From: Rhyzopertha dominica
Lineage: Eukaryota > Arthropoda > Insecta > Coleoptera > Bostrichidae
Direction of reading: 5' to 3'
Assembly (NCBI GenBank): GCA_025024175.1
Contig: QCXZ01000137.1
Span: forward strand, 6,014,001 to 6,078,000
DNA: 64,000 nucleotides
Part shown: piece by piece, positions 1 through 12,470 of the stretch
Layout: the number at the start of each line of letters is the position of its first letter
Position numbering within the stretch: position 1 is the first letter of the stretch
The notes under the pieces: generated by a model
What the model saw: the letters and a program-made list of their open reading frames with translations, nothing else
Databases searched by the model: none
What the model was told of the DNA's origin: nothing
Program-made: the position numbers and the translations under genes

Positions 1-2655
1 GATCCCGTATACTAATTTTGTAAAAGACATTGAATTTTACGCAAAAAAAGTGTTTTTACAGAAATTGAAAATTTCCAACAGGATAAAATGCAGATTTTCG
101 AGAATTTGCAGATATTCGAAAATTTGCGGTTCTTAGACTTAGTTTCATCAATTTTCGTTAGTCACCATTAGATAAAGGAGCTAACCTTTATGTCCTACTT
201 GGCCCACCCTATACATTAATTTTGTTAGAAATTTCCTTATAATAAACGCTTTTTGTTTAGCCGGTAAGGAATTTCCGACTTTATGAAAAACCAATCCTGA
301 CATTAGCCGCTATTATTCAAACTGTGCGTCGCCACGTTTGACAAAAACTTACAATAGACGTAGTTCGGGTTTCGTGATCGTGTCGGCCGAAAAACAAACT
401 TCCGCCAATTTTCCCCTGACGGAAAAAAAACTGATTGTTGAATGTTTTAATAGACTCTTTCGGGCCGCCCGAGGAAACCAATTATCGGTGGAAAACTAAA
501 CGACGTTTAAGTAATAGCACTGTTTAACCAAGGTTTTTTTAAGAAACAGTCTGATTGCGAACCCGTGCACCGTGTTACGCAATCTATGGTATATTTATCG
601 CAAATGCAATAAAATTGCAGCGTTTTTCGCTTTCACACCTTGCATGCAGGAATCTGTGCTAATAACAGCTCGCTGTCTGAAGACCGTTTTTCTGCAAATT
701 ATGTTAAGGTATTTCACGACGGGACTGATAAAGCGTCAAAAAATGAGGAAACGAAATGCGAGTAAATGGTTTTATTTTCTTTTAAAAGTAGGTATTGTAC
801 GTTTGCAACAAAATGTAAAGCAAAGAAGATTGTTTTTCATTTCCTTTTTTTTACTGAATGTCAAAAAGTCTTCTAAAGCGTGCGACATAACACCCTTATA
901 ATTTTCCAAATATGCAAATATGTTGGGCATAGCTTTTAAAATAGTTTTCTTCTACGAAAATGTCTCCTATTGTTAATTTTTAGACACCTGTAATGAGAGA
1001 GAAAGACAGTAGTCTCGAAATATTTATTTATGGACTGTCACTGTACAAACGAAAGATCATTCAATATCTCTTTACTAAATAAGTGAAGCGCTAATAACAC
1101 CACAAAAGGGAGGAGGAGGAGATCAAAAATACGTAAAATACTGTAGTATTAACAAATAGAAGGACCAAATAAGCACCAAATAACAAATACAGTCCTCGTT
1201 TTTTTCGATGGTGCTCTTACAACAACAAGGACTCAGCGAAACCTAAAGAAGACCAAATAGATTTAAGGCATACAAAAAATATTTGAATATTGCTTGTATT
1301 TAGCTTACGACGTTCATCACATCGAACAATCTTATGAAATTCTAAGGTTTTCATTCATCATGTGTTCTAGTATTACGTTCTTGTGTTTACGTTACTGTTG
1401 TCATTGTTGTTACCGTTACAGTGAAGTAGTTCCGTATATCTAGCCAAGTCTACACAAGAAATCATACAATTGTGATACAGAAAATCTGGGGAAACAAAAT
1501 CTTCCTTCGAAGCATACTGGCTCACGAAACATATGTTAACAATATTATCCAACAACAAACAAAAACCCTGAAAGAAAAATAAGAAGAAAATCAGTAAACA
1601 ACATAGACAAAGCATATGGAAGTTAGCTTGAATGAGACTGTTCAAGACTACGACAAAAATGCAATTTAAATTGATCCCAGCACCTTAAACAAGAAGGCTT
1701 TAAATGGAGAAAATTAATTATAGCGCCAATAAAAAGAGGGAGTAGAAACTACAACCACAGAAAATTGGGACAGCGGTAAGAAGATTTAAAAAAAATATTC
1801 AGGGAAAGAGACTTTTCCTATTCCCTTTATCGTCGAGATGTATTTAAGTTAATTTCAAGTAAAACAAAAACGTACACGTTGATTATCACCAGGTCAAGGC
1901 CTATCCAACAAGTCGTTAACTAACCCGATCCGTTGAGCCGTTCTCGAGATGTGACAAACATCAGATCGACAAAATGTTGACAATACCTAGCGTCTTGTCT
2001 TTATAAATAAAATGGAAAATACTCCATACTAGAATTGTAGCAAACGAATGGATAAAAACATACGAGATTACTAAAAGAAGCGTATATATTCCGGATATCT
2101 AGCTAATACAAATATTCAGAGTAAAACGACTATTTCTTTACCCCAAGATTACGTTAGCAATTAAAATTTCGGCTTACTTAATTAATATTTATTTACTTTT
2201 GACTGGTTTTGTTGCTACTTAGATAATTACCTGGCCTAATTTAAATAATATTTGCAAGATATTTTTTAAACAATACAGTTACCCTTTCCTTGTTTTACGA
2301 ATATCAATAAGCAGGTTACTTTCTCACATAACATCTTATTAAAGACATGGTAAATATAACTGGACCGGAAGACAAATATGCAAAGTGAGTGTCTTGTTAC
2401 GTTGTTAACGGAGGAATGCGAGTGTACATGAACATATTTTTATAGCCTGCCAATGGGCAAATATTCTCGCTTCATGTTCCCGTTTCTCGTTCTATACCAT
2501 CGCCCACATTACAAGGATGAGATGAAAAATAGATTGTTATTTCAGATCACCATTTTTAAGCATAATAGACAGATAAGGTTATAATTCATGTGTAATATAC
2601 AAGGAAATTAAAAAAAATATCTCAAACAGAACAAAATTTAAGTTTTCAAAACAGA
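1..2655. other. No recognisable gene; AT-rich unassigned DNA
   Basis: Short open frames occur here (for example 572-901 plus and 1373-1645 minus), but their translations are low-complexity and match no family I know. I see no splice-bounded coding pattern. It could be intronic or old repeat sequence. Confidence 0.4.
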
Positions 2656-2664
2656 TAGGTACGA

Positions 2665-2815
2665 CCAATTTTCTGAAGCATCATTTGAAAGCTTATTACA
2701 TAATGGGTATCGACATATAATTGGTTTTACAATTATTATGGTTAAAATTTTTCAACAAAATGTAATTTTTTGAACCTACAATAAAAATGTCTAAAAAACC
2801 TAAAAATAAGTAATA
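2665..2815 (+). repeat. Old TIR fragment related to the mariner-type element at 33 kb
   Basis: The run around 2678 (GCATCATTTGAAAGCTTATT) and the following segments ending near 2810 line up in the same order with the left terminal inverted repeat of the transposon at 33,073-35,371. Shared blocks are the CATCATTTGAAAGCTTATT block, the GTTTTAC block, and the CAACAAAATGTA block followed by AATAAAA and GTC. No transposase lies beside it, so it is probably a decayed solo end or a non-autonomous relative. Confidence 0.55.
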
Positions 2816-2829
2816 TTATAAAAGTTTTT

Positions 2830-4050
2830 TCAACGAAAGAGACTAGTGCATTGTATCGTCCACGCCATTTTGGAAATTGTTATATGCAGTTATCCATTTT
2901 TGACAAATTTTCTGTGTGAAAAACTTATAATCCTTAAATGGATACTCCATAATATTTGTAATTACTTTACGTGGGATTAAATTCGGTTTCCTCTGAGAAG
3001 TAACACATGCAGTACGTCCTTTTATAGTTAAAAAAAACCGCTATTTCGCATATTGTACTTCCAAAACTAGGTAACCAAGTTAAGATACTTACATAAAATT
3101 AATTAAAATGGGATAAGCAAATGCAGGTTAGAGTACTGAAAATCATTTATCTGAGTTCAATGCTTTCGAATGTGCATTTATTGTGAAACATTTTGAATCA
3201 CGTAAACAAGCTGATTGTGTTTTGCTTCACCCTTTTTATCAAATAGCTCAGAAGATTGCTTTCATCTGACGGTCGTTTTCAAATACAATCAAAACTATAT
3301 TGAACTTAGATTTTTAGCACAGAGGTGAAGGGTATCAAATATTTGTTACAGAGATGGTGTGTAAAGAATCAAATCAAAAAGTGGAATCATATTAATTTTA
3401 TTGAATAACAAAAAATACTTAATAGCTGTGAACAATATGAATAATACACAGTAAATAATTGATATATATTTTACATACACGTAAAACTGCAGGGACCTAT
3501 ATAATTAGCTAACCGATCGTGCAAAAAGTTAAATGTTGAAAAAGTAACTACTTGCCTACCATAGAATGTCGAATAATTTATGTAAATCCTCAAAATGCAT
3601 ATTGTAAATAAATCAAGCATGTAGTTAGATAACTTAATTCGGTATTAAACATCGACAGGTACCTGTGCTGTAAATCATTTACCTACATCCTGAAGGAACG
3701 GAAATGCTTGATTTAAGATGCACGGATTTTATACGTTAATATAGGTAAAGATGCATTTGGATGGAAATGCCAATAATAGGCTTAATAGGTTTATGTTTTC
3801 CTAGCGTCATCAGTATCTTAACTGGAGTTGCCATATGCATCTCGTTATTTTTTCACATAACATATTATTTTGCGTTTATGATTGTCGCCATCATTTTCTC
3901 TTTTCATTAAAAAAATAAGCCCGTGATTTATAAACATAGAATTAGAAGTCTAACATTCACCTATTTCATGTACTTATTTAAATTTCGCTAATGTAAAGTA
4001 ACATAGATNTTGCAATGGAGGTGCAACGAATATCAATTTATTGCATTCAA
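2830..4050. other. No recognisable gene
   Basis: AT-rich DNA with stops in all frames. I see no coding, repeat or RNA structure that I can name. Confidence 0.35.
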
Positions 4051-4054
4051 AGCA

Positions 4055-4745
4055 TTGATTCGGTTTTCGAAGGCTGTAGTAGCGCGATTTCACATGTAAT
4101 GGACGACAATTCTTTATGCTGCAGACGAAGGTAAACTAACTACGCTGGTTCTGCTGGATTTTTCTAAAGCATTCGACACCAATAACCATGAAATCTTGTT
4201 AGCTATATTGAATTACTTCGGTTTTAAACAGTCTGCAGTTGGTTTGGTGTGTGATTATCTGAAGGGCAGATTTCAAAGTGTATGTTTGCCCAGCCTTTCA
4301 GTCTCAACATTTGTTCCTATTCAATGCGGAGTGCCACAAGATTCGATTCTCGGGCCGTTATTATTTTCTCAGTACACAGTTGAGATTGGAGGAACCCTGA
4401 CTGCATGTAAGTATCATGCTTATGCCGAAGACACACAGGTCTATCTTTTTCTATCGTTTTCTCCGCCTGAAATAGCTCTTGCTAATGAAGCAATAAATTT
4501 AGATTTGGCTAGGCTCGTCCAATTTACACCAGTTAAGGATAAACTCAGAAAAATCAGCGGCGATGTTGTTGTATAAGGCAAAGAAATGAGTTGTTGGGGT
4601 AGGTAAGTTTAGTGCTGGAGGGAGAGAGACCGCCCGTAATCTGGGATTAATAATTGACAATGATTTGCGCTTCAAAGATCACGTTAAAACCTGTATACGT
4701 CACGCGCTTTGCATTTTAAAGTAAAGTATAATAAGGTTAAGATTT
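4055..4745 (+). pseudogene. LINE reverse transcriptase fragment (CR1/Jockey type), palm region
   Basis: Remnant of a non-LTR retrotransposon ORF2, whose product copies the element RNA into DNA at a nicked target. In reading order it shows LVLLDFSKAFDT (RT motif with the first catalytic Asp, about 4157-4192), then a GVPQDSILGPLLF block at about 4329-4367, then YAEDTQVYL at about 4421-4447, where the family has YADD. The D-to-E-D change damages the catalytic box. After a stop at 4576 and a frameshift, the thumb motif LGLIIDNDLRFKDHV appears at about 4640-4685. The sequence breaks at about 4745 where a palindromic unit begins, and the C-terminal part reappears at 5311. The nearest Met gives a 126-residue open frame, but the true protein starts far upstream and is lost. 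Confidence 0.85.
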
Positions 4746-4756
4746 TTATTTGATCA

Positions 4757-4878
4757 AAATGCATGTCTATGCTGTGCTGTCTACACCTCAACCAACTGCA
4801 GATAGATCTATTTCGCTGTCATTACAGCTCATCAGTGCAGTTTAGGTCTAGTGTAGACAGCACGGCATAGAACTGGTT
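4757..4878 (+). repeat. 104-bp self-palindromic unit (MITE-like), copy 1
   Basis: The core 4767-4870 begins CTATGCTGTGCTGTCTACAC and ends with its near-perfect inverse, GTGTAGACAGCACGGCATAG (one mismatch in 20). A second copy of the same length lies inverted at 6091-6194, and homology extends about 10 bases beyond each core. The unit interrupts the LINE RT that resumes at 5311. The terminal inverted repeats suggest a very short MITE; no coding capacity. Confidence 0.7.
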
Positions 4879-5140
4879 TTACTAATATACCAAAGCGATG
4901 GTATTTTTATTTGTTGTTTTAAAATGTTTATAATTTATAGCAACAGAAAAAATATTAAATTTATTATTAATTTCTATAACTATTGTATCGATAAAAACTG
5001 GGCCTGGTTTTGATTTCCATTCATTTTTATGCAAATGTAAGGTGACATTATGTAGATATGTAATTACTAATAATCCTGTTTATCTATTTGTGGAGGGTAA
5101 ACGAGCCTAATAGTAATGATTAATGAATCACTTACAATAG

Positions 5141-5310
5141 TAGTTAAAAAACACTGTTTAAAACATCAGTAAAAAAACACTGTTTAAAACATTAGTAAAA
5201 AACACTGTTTAAAACAAATGAATTAAAAATTTGTTTAAAACAAGGTTTTAAACAGAAGCGTTGTTTTAAACAAGTTTAAAACATGCTGTTTTAAACATTT
5301 TGTTTTAATC
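5141..5310. repeat. Array of GTTTAAAAC / GTTTTAAAC motifs
   Basis: A unit of about 24-26 bp (AAAAACACTGTTTAAAACAT plus a few bases) occurs three times in tandem from about 5146. It is followed by further copies of the near-palindromic GTTTAAAAC or its inverse up to about 5305. It lies between the palindromic unit and the LINE C-terminus, in DNA not explained by either. Confidence 0.6.
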
Positions 5311-5615
5311 ATGCCTACCCTGGTCTCATCAAAGCTTTTGGAGGCGGGATGGTTAAACATGGAGCACCAACGTTTTCTTCATTTTTCTGTTTTTCTTCAT
5401 AAGATAATAACCACCACGACACCACCATATCTTTATGAGAACCTTAGATTCAGAACTGATATACATAACATCAATATTCGACGTAAAGATTTGATTACGC
5501 CTCCAAGGGTCTTTTTCGTATCATGCTTCTAAAATTTATAATAAGATTCCTAACTATATTAAAAGGTATTCAATTTTGACATTTAAACATTACCTTTTTA
5601 CTACTATTATGTCGG
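5311..5615 (+). pseudogene. LINE reverse transcriptase C-terminal fragment
   Basis: The frame from 5311 reads through a typical LINE C-terminal region: a Leu/Trp-containing block (KLLEAGWLNMEHQRFLHFSV), PPYLYENLRFRTDIHN, then RRKDLITPPR. After a frameshift near 5520 comes YNKIPNYIKRYSILTFKHYL. It is the same orientation as the RT palm at 4055-4745 and probably the same copy, split by insertions. No 3' tail with a clear poly(A) could be delimited. Confidence 0.7.
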
Positions 5616-6082
5616 GGTGCTAGCGTTCATTGGCGGTCGTTCGTTCAGTTTTGTTTCTTGTCTCTATATTTCTCATTTAACAATTATTATTTATTACATT
5701 ACTAAATTATGCATTTTGTTATGCTACTAAATCAGGTTTCTATTGGATTGAGGTTGCGTTGCTTATATGTGCGTTTAGTAAGTTTAGTAAATAGGAAGGC
5801 TACCCGGTAGAGCAGATCTGAGGCATACGTGCCTCATGATCTGAGGCCTTTCTTGTTCTTTTTGTTCTTTCCTGCATGTATATTTTGTACATTTTTGTAT
5901 ATCATTTATTACAGAATAAAACAGTATCATTATTATCTGTTTTAGTCAACAGTAGTTTTCTCTTGTTAACCAAATTATTAATTAGTATAATGGCGTGGGA
6001 ACCAGCTGAAGTATATTTGTCATGTCAGTGTAATTCTGTAAGATGGCATTGCCATCTAAATTTCTACTTACATCATCATCAA

Positions 6083-6204
6083 AACCAGTTCTATGCCGTG
6101 CTGTCTGCACTAGACCTAAACTGCACTCATGAGCCATAATGATAGCGAAACAGATCTATCTGCAGTTGGTTGCGGTGCAGACAGCACAGCATAGACATGC
6201 ATTT
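6083..6204 (-). repeat. 104-bp self-palindromic unit, copy 2 (inverted)
   Basis: Core 6091-6194 is the reverse complement of the unit at 4767-4870 with a handful of substitutions. Its own ends are again inverted repeats (CTATGCCGTGCTGTCTGCAC and GTGCAGACAGCACAGCATAG). The pair therefore forms a large inverted repeat with about 1.2 kb between. Confidence 0.7.
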
Positions 6205-9200
6205 CAGTGAATATACTGTTTTATTTCAGTAAGTCAAACAGAACACTTCCAGAAGCATCAATTAACGCGCTGTATTATATATTGAAGAAACTTATTCATC
6301 ACCTAATCCCAATTCAGCAAGTTAACCACCCCGCTCTCCAATCGCATAATCCCCACTAAGTGATATCAGAAGTGGGATGCGTCAGGAAGAGATATTCCGA
6401 CGCCAGCTGTTTAAAAATGGATGAGTGCATTTGTTAACAGCCCGGCTAACTAAAACCATTACCTTGATAAGAAGAGTAGTGGAGTGTGAATATATGGGCT
6501 ATCCGGCCGTCCGCAGTCGATGACATTTGCAATTGATGTGGTCTCGGGGCCCTCTGCGTTACACGAGCGGCCCTGCTGCTCGACTGGCCGATAAATCCCG
6601 GATTTAAAATGCGGCAGCGAACCGACGGAACTGAAGACTACTGCTAAGTAAGTGTCCGTCAACAAATCAACAGGCGGCCTTGAGAAATTGCAGGGACCAT
6701 CCCGGGTGATTTGAAAACCTTTTCGGTGTGATGCGTGCCAGAAATCCTCTCCCATAGAGGGTGGTTTCGCGTTTCTAGGCGTTATTTTAGTATTTAAACC
6801 AAAACACAAGCTTTGTCAAAATAAATAAACCTTAAATAAAAGACGATCCGTTAGCAGAGTAGAAGCTGCGAATGTTTGGAACTACACTGACTTTTAACTT
6901 AGTTTGGAAAACCTGCTGCAGCATCCTTCCATCGCTGGTGGTAATTCGCTGTACTAAAGTACTAAACGGCTGATTTACCTTCAATACACTCAATTTTACT
7001 TCTTACTACTGAGTATTACAGAAACGCTTGCCATTTTAAGAAGGCAAAGAGGCCAGGTGAAATCTTTCCCTTTTTGGACCATTTAGATAATATCCACAGT
7101 AAAATATTACGTAAATTGCTGGAGACCTTTGAGGAAGGTTACATTTACGTTTCAGAATTTGAATTTTTGGAGCCAAAGCCTTGTTTCAAGCTCAATAGGC
7201 ATTTCATGTGGAGTCAATTGATTCAAATCCTAAAGCTGGCAGTTCTAAACCTTTAAATGCTATAAAGTTGCTAACGATTCCACTACTAAAATTAGTAACC
7301 AGTACAACAAATAGCTTGACTTTCATGATACATTTTGGTCTTTAATAAATAGCAATGAAATGTTTAGCAGTGTGCAAAAATGATGGATTGCGTCTCATTC
7401 CTTTCAAATGTCAACCTTGTCATTGTTTAGTAGCTGCTTAGTGAGAGGNTTACGTATAAAAAAACTATTAATTCAAAACCATTTAGGTTAATTGTTTAGT
7501 TTTACTAAAACCAATAATACATGAATCAGCCAGCGTTTTGCGTGAAATGTCTGACACCATTACAATAAACCTAAGGGCATTAGAAGCATTGGGGCAACCG
7601 ATTGCTTTACTGTGGATCTAGATATCAGCAGAGCAAATATGCTAGAGATGTAGAACTATGTCCAGATGAGGAAAGACTGCAAAAAGAATTTATCTGTAAT
7701 AAAACAAGCCAAACCCTTGTAACAAGTTTTTGTGCTGAAAAATGCAAAGGTACACACGCACAATGACAAAGATGTACCCTTTAATCAAATAATGAAGGGA
7801 ATGACCAAGTTTGAAGACGAGTAATGGCAACTTGTGTTAATAGTTTGCTGACTTGTTTTGAAGCAGATTCTTAGTGGCGTAGTTTTACCTACCTTTACTA
7901 TTGCGTACGGCAAATCTTTTTTTTGATGGCAATAAGGNGTGGGTTCGCGTTGTAAAAGAATAAACAACAATTGATATAGGGCGCCAGCTAATTTGTGAAA
8001 ACGTAACTTAAATGCCCAAAATAGCAAAGCACATAAGTTAAAATTTAAGAGAAAAAATATCCTTAAAAGTACAAGTTTAATGAATAATTAGTCTTTTTTA
8101 CAAGGGTATATGATGTGATACTAATAGCTCAAAATTTATGGTGACATTGCGTTGTATTAAGTTCAGGTAATACACGTGTATGGCCTTTACAACTGTTTGA
8201 CAGGTAAGTATGTACGTTTCGAATATACACGACGTTTATAAACTGCCGTAAATATATAAACATCGACAAAAAAAATCTGAAATTGGATGTGATAGCAACG
8301 AACGGTAAGTATGACTTAAAATATAAATTTTTAATTGAATCACTTAAGTTATTAGCACAGTATAGCTTATCTGTTTTCCTTTATTGTTGTAGGTATCCCC
8401 TGGGATGCATCATACATGATACCATAAAGGCCTGAAATTCACGACGGTAAATTAGCTATTGAATTATATAAATAAATTAGTCATACCTTAGGTGTTGGTT
8501 GGCCTAATATAATTGTAGTGTTTAAATAAAGAGTAGCAAACCTTACTTGCAGTGAGCTGCTGATGGCACGGATTTAACACCTCAAATGTTCCATATTGCA
8601 GCGTTATCAATTATGACCTTAGTGTCGGAGTAGGGATACTATACAGAATACGATGAACTATGCTGTCAGATTGAAATGGAAACGTTTTTGGAAAATTAAT
8701 TGTTACATCCGATAGGGCGATGTAAAATTACCTATCGTTTCATGAATTCTGCAACCCAGTGTACATATTCAGGAAGTACAGAACTCCATTGGCTTCAAGT
8801 TGTCTCAAATAATTGTTTGACTATATATTTGGAATGCTCTGCTAGTTCTCAAAATACACTTAATGTACGTATAGACCTTTATTTTCCAGCTTGAATCTCT
8901 TTGAATGTAAGGTTAATTTTTCACGAGCCTTTTGTAGAAAACTGAACTGTATCCGTTTTATGGACATTTTACGATTTTTCCCTATGCGTGACGAAAATTT
9001 CTACAGCGTCAAAACGTTAATTTTTCACGCCACATACCTCCCTTAGCAGTCAAATTATACAGCTACCGGTGTCAACCGGAAGACAAACCGCACGCTGCGA
9101 TGTATCCCTTCATGTCAGCACACGATTATTAAGTTTTGGAAATTAATCATGCCTGATGGGAAGACCGTAAATGTAAACACGAATGTGGGGTTTATAATCG

Positions 9201-9600
9201 TAACTTCTATAACGATCCAGTGCGTCACGTCACGCCAAAGCTCTGCTTTGGGAATTCCTTACTGACCTTGATTTTTGACACAGTTCGATGGGAAACGAAA
9301 TCCATTTTGTCAAATAGTTCCTAATCGCTGCTTTCTTCTGTATGTTTACGTTATTTTATTAAAATTTCTATTTAAGGGAAAGCAATGCAAAAGTATACAG
9401 CGCTGTCCCGAAACGCGTTTAATAAAAACTCGGGATAAAAATAGTGTAAGATCGCTGAAAAATGACCTCATTTTAAAGGTTTCATTCAAATAGATTTTGA
9501 AATTATTGAGTACTAATGAAAAACTCGTTGGCATGTCAACGTTGAATGAAATATCGGATACAATCTTCAAAGATTTTAAATCAATTAATATGTACCGTAC
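6205..9600. other. No recognisable gene
   Basis: Mostly AT-rich. A segment of more balanced base composition at about 6,450-6,800 carries a 116-codon minus-strand frame (6459-6809) whose translation I do not recognise. A similar island lies near 9,040-9,260. These may be unique host non-coding DNA in an intron. No transposon protein motif is visible. Confidence 0.35.
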
Positions 9601-9607
9601 AAAGTAT

Positions 9608-9668
9608 AATAATAATAATAATAATTATTATTATTATTATTATAGTTATTATTATTATTATTATTATT
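9608..9668. repeat. (AAT)n/(ATT)n microsatellite
   Basis: About six AAT repeats run directly into about fourteen ATT repeats, with one interruption. The tract is therefore partly self-complementary and could fold into a hairpin. Confidence 0.95.
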
Positions 9669-9749
9669 TGTGTTCATATTACATATGGTCGTAAGAAGGA
9701 TAATTATTAACAAGTGCGCGTATATCTAAAAGTCATTGCAGTATATAAA

Positions 9750-11195
9750 TGCAAAGTATAGATAGTCAATATTTGGAAAGACTTGAAAGAATTTCGCCAA
9801 TCTTCTCGATAACCAATGCCATCAATATGTCTAACGATTTTCTACTGGAGTTTTGTGTTTTGTCGTTGTTTACACACAACCTGTTATTTGATGTACCATT
9901 CGTGTACTCTGAATTCGGAAACATCCATATTATTTTGTAGATCCTGTAAGGAGGAGTTCACATTGAGAATTGTTGTGTCATCAGCAAACATAACACTTAT
10001 CATATCAGGAACGGAAAGAGGTAAATCATTAATATAAATTAGGAACAGGTCCGATACTGTTCCTAATTTATATTAATGAAGAATAATAAATAAGGACTGA
10101 GCCTTGAGGCACACCGTAGTGAATTTGACGCCTTACTGATTGTGTGCTACCTAATGATACAAATTAATGTCTACCTTTTAAGTAAAAATCAATAAGTGCA
10201 ATGCCGCTCTCATGAAAAAGATACTGTTATAGTATACTTAGCAAAATATCATAAGAAATACAGTCGAAAGCTTTAGATAGATCGAGACAGCAAGCACAGG
10301 AAAACTTTTTTGCTTCAAAAGCCGATATTATTTTACCACATAATGAATTGGTTGCTCGTGTAGTCGCCAAATTGCTACGAAATCCGAGCTGCTGCCTAGA
10401 ATATAGTTCATCGCTTTCGAAGTAATTTTCATTAGTGATTCGAATATTTTGGCAACAATAGGTGCCAAGGATATAGGTCAATAGCTGCTAACATTTTTTT
10501 GAAAACGGGAATAACTTTCGAAATTTTTAATGAAGATGTAAAAGCATTCTCGCGAATACAGTAAGTCGTTAAATGACTTAGTCAACGGGATGACAATTAC
10601 ATTAATTAATGTTGTCAGGATAACAGAGGTCATGCCAAAGGCATCTATGCTTTTCAATTCTTTCAGCTTGTGTATGGAATCCCTGACTTCGTTATACAAT
10701 GATATTGCTCATGGTCAACGGCTACAACAGGATCAGGAAGAGTTTCTATCAGATTAAATGCTATACTTGTGAACTACTCATTAAAATTGTTAGCAGTTAG
10801 TCCCTCCGGAGGTTGAGTGTACTGTTTCTTTTTTTACTTGATTACCTGCCATATGGCAGGTTGCTTATTAGATGCGTTGGCTAATGTGGTCGACATGGCA
10901 TTTTCTTTTGGCAGTTCTTTAATTAAGTGGTTCTTTTTAAGATCATGCAATAATTTTAAAGTATCTCGCATTTGTCGTAGGTCCATATTAAACCAATTGC
11001 CAAACTTATGAGTGTGTTCAAGAGATTTTTTTAACTGAAAACATGTGACTATAGCACTCTGAAGAATTTTCACAAAGTAGTTGCAATTTTGTTCTGCGCT
11101 ATTGAGAGTACTGTCGATAAAACTCCAGTCAGTAGCTTCAATAGTGTTGTAGAGGTGAAACAGTCCTGTTGATGTCTGTAAAAAATTAAGCAATC
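9750..11195 (-). pseudogene. LINE ORF2 remnant: linker and reverse transcriptase (CR1/Jockey type)
   Basis: Read on the minus strand. The linker between endonuclease and RT lies at about 11,193-10,834 (WFNMDLRQMRDTLKLLHDLK is characteristic). An N-terminal RT part follows at 10,699-10,478. The palm comes next, with LGFRSNLATTRAT, then CCLDLSKAFDCISYDILL (first catalytic Asp) at about 10,400-10,230 and GVPQGSV at about 10,110. The catalytic box FADDTT is intact at about 9,990. Between GVPQGSV and the LFLIYINDL block lies a 54-bp palindrome plus a frameshift that break the frame. Downstream VHEWYINNRL and VNNDKTQ follow after frame changes. Several stops and frameshifts make it a dead copy. The 3' end near 9,750 is undefined. 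Confidence 0.85.
10026..10079. repeat. Perfect 23-bp palindrome with 8-nt spacer inside the LINE
   Basis: Left arm 10026-10048 and right arm 10057-10079 are exact reverse complements (TCATTAATATAAATTAGGAA begins the left arm), separated by GTCCGATA. The left-coordinate arm encodes, on the minus strand, the conserved LFLIYIND block of the RT. The other arm is an inverted extra copy of that coding segment. This is the signature of a local template switch rather than an independent element. Confidence 0.9.
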
Positions 11196-11295
11196 CTGAC
11201 GTCTGTCTATATAATGATAGGTGACAATAATAACAACTCGTACAAAAAAAGTATACAAAAATATTATAACAAATGTTTTGGATAGAACTTTTACA

Positions 11296-11410
11296 GCACT
11301 GACAAAAAAATATTCATCTGACGTTTCGATTACACCTGTAATCTTTGTCAAAGACGAGAACCTCAAAATATCGACTGACATGAGTTCAAACAAAAATTTG
11401 TTTCAATTTT
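11296..11410 (-). ncRNA. PLE terminal fragment with decayed hammerhead-like motif
   Basis: This segment matches 12,811-12,925, which lies downstream of the PLE reverse transcriptase. Minus strand 11351-11319 reads TTGACAA (hammerhead box CUGANGA with two changes), then stem II AGATTACAGGTGTAATC, which folds as a perfect stem with a tiny loop, then an intact GAAAC followed by GTC. PLEs are known to carry minimal type I hammerhead ribozymes with short helix III in their terminal repeats. With the first box mutated, this one is probably inactive. Confidence 0.5.
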
Positions 11411-11449
11411 CATTCAACTTATCTGGAATCGTATCCGTTGTCTGTTGAA

Positions 11450-12470
11450 TTTATCAATTAGCAAACGTTCTTAAATAGTTGATCAATGTGCAGAGATATC
11501 TTCAGACATTTCTTGCATGGTTCATCGTGAGTCTCATTCCATTAGATTCTTCAGGGTCTCTTCATTTATATTGCTGGGTTTTCCACTGCTTANGCCNGCT
11601 AAGAAAGTGACGTCACCTTATCTAAACTTCCTGAACCAAAATTGACACGAGCTTGCTGTAAAGATCTTGCCAATCACTGCATTAATTAATTCTAACATTG
11701 ATCTTTAGATCCCGATTAAAGAGAATTCGCATATAAAGGTGTGCTTTTCAAACAGATTAATGAATTAATAAAAACTCAATAGATAAAGGTAATTTAACAT
11801 TCAACTGATGATGTTAAAGGTCAAATGGGTTAAAAGAACAGCAGAATTCTTGCTGTGCGTCCTCTATACATATGTTCCGGTTCAGATGTATTCACCTGAC
11901 CCTTTTTTATCCCAACAAGTAGTTCCAAAGCCGCAGCTTCTTCGCCAGTGCGATTTTTTACTGTCTCTTCGGCACTCAGCAACTTTGACTGATTGCTCAT
12001 CCCGGCGTATTGCATTAAACATGAAAAGCGAGTGGTGGCTTTCAGGAGCTATCCAAGCGATAAGTGGAGCACCCTCCTATCGCTCCGTCGCTCGTACGGC
12101 GGCTCGAGGATGGACACGTATCAGTCCCTTTGGGCGATAAATTTATTAAAGTAATGCGATTTTTATTCGGTATTTTTCATTACGTTGAATTATTGAGAGA
12201 AATGACATCGAGGTAAGTGTCAAAGGAATAATAATTAAAATTTTATTGCTAGACAAAATAACTAAACAACTAAACTACATGCAATGTTATTATTTTGGCA
12301 AGGTACTTGTAATATATTCTAGTAAGCCAGGGTAAAACAACTACTTAAATATTATCTTGTTTATCTTGATTGTATTTGTCATTAAGATTTGAATTGTATG
12401 AATCAAATTTGCAATATACAAATACTGCTATTTATTTACTTTTGGGCAGTATATTACACTACTAAAGATA
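11450..12470. other. No recognisable gene; one GC-balanced island
   Basis: A segment at about 11,830-12,135 is more GC-rich than its surroundings and open on the plus strand (110 codons, 11808-12140). The translation has no known domain and the other strand is also partly open. It may be unique intronic or regulatory DNA. Confidence 0.3.

Noticed and set aside
572..901. 109-codon plus-strand frame
   Set aside because: Low-complexity translation with no domain, no splice support and no neighbour; best explained as chance.
1373..1645. 90-codon minus-strand frame rich in Phe, Leu and Cys
   Set aside because: Composition follows the AT-rich base bias; hydrophobic run is not a recognisable membrane protein.
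9497..9694. Frame ending in a poly-Asn/poly-Tyr run
   Set aside because: Encoded by the AAT/ATT microsatellite.
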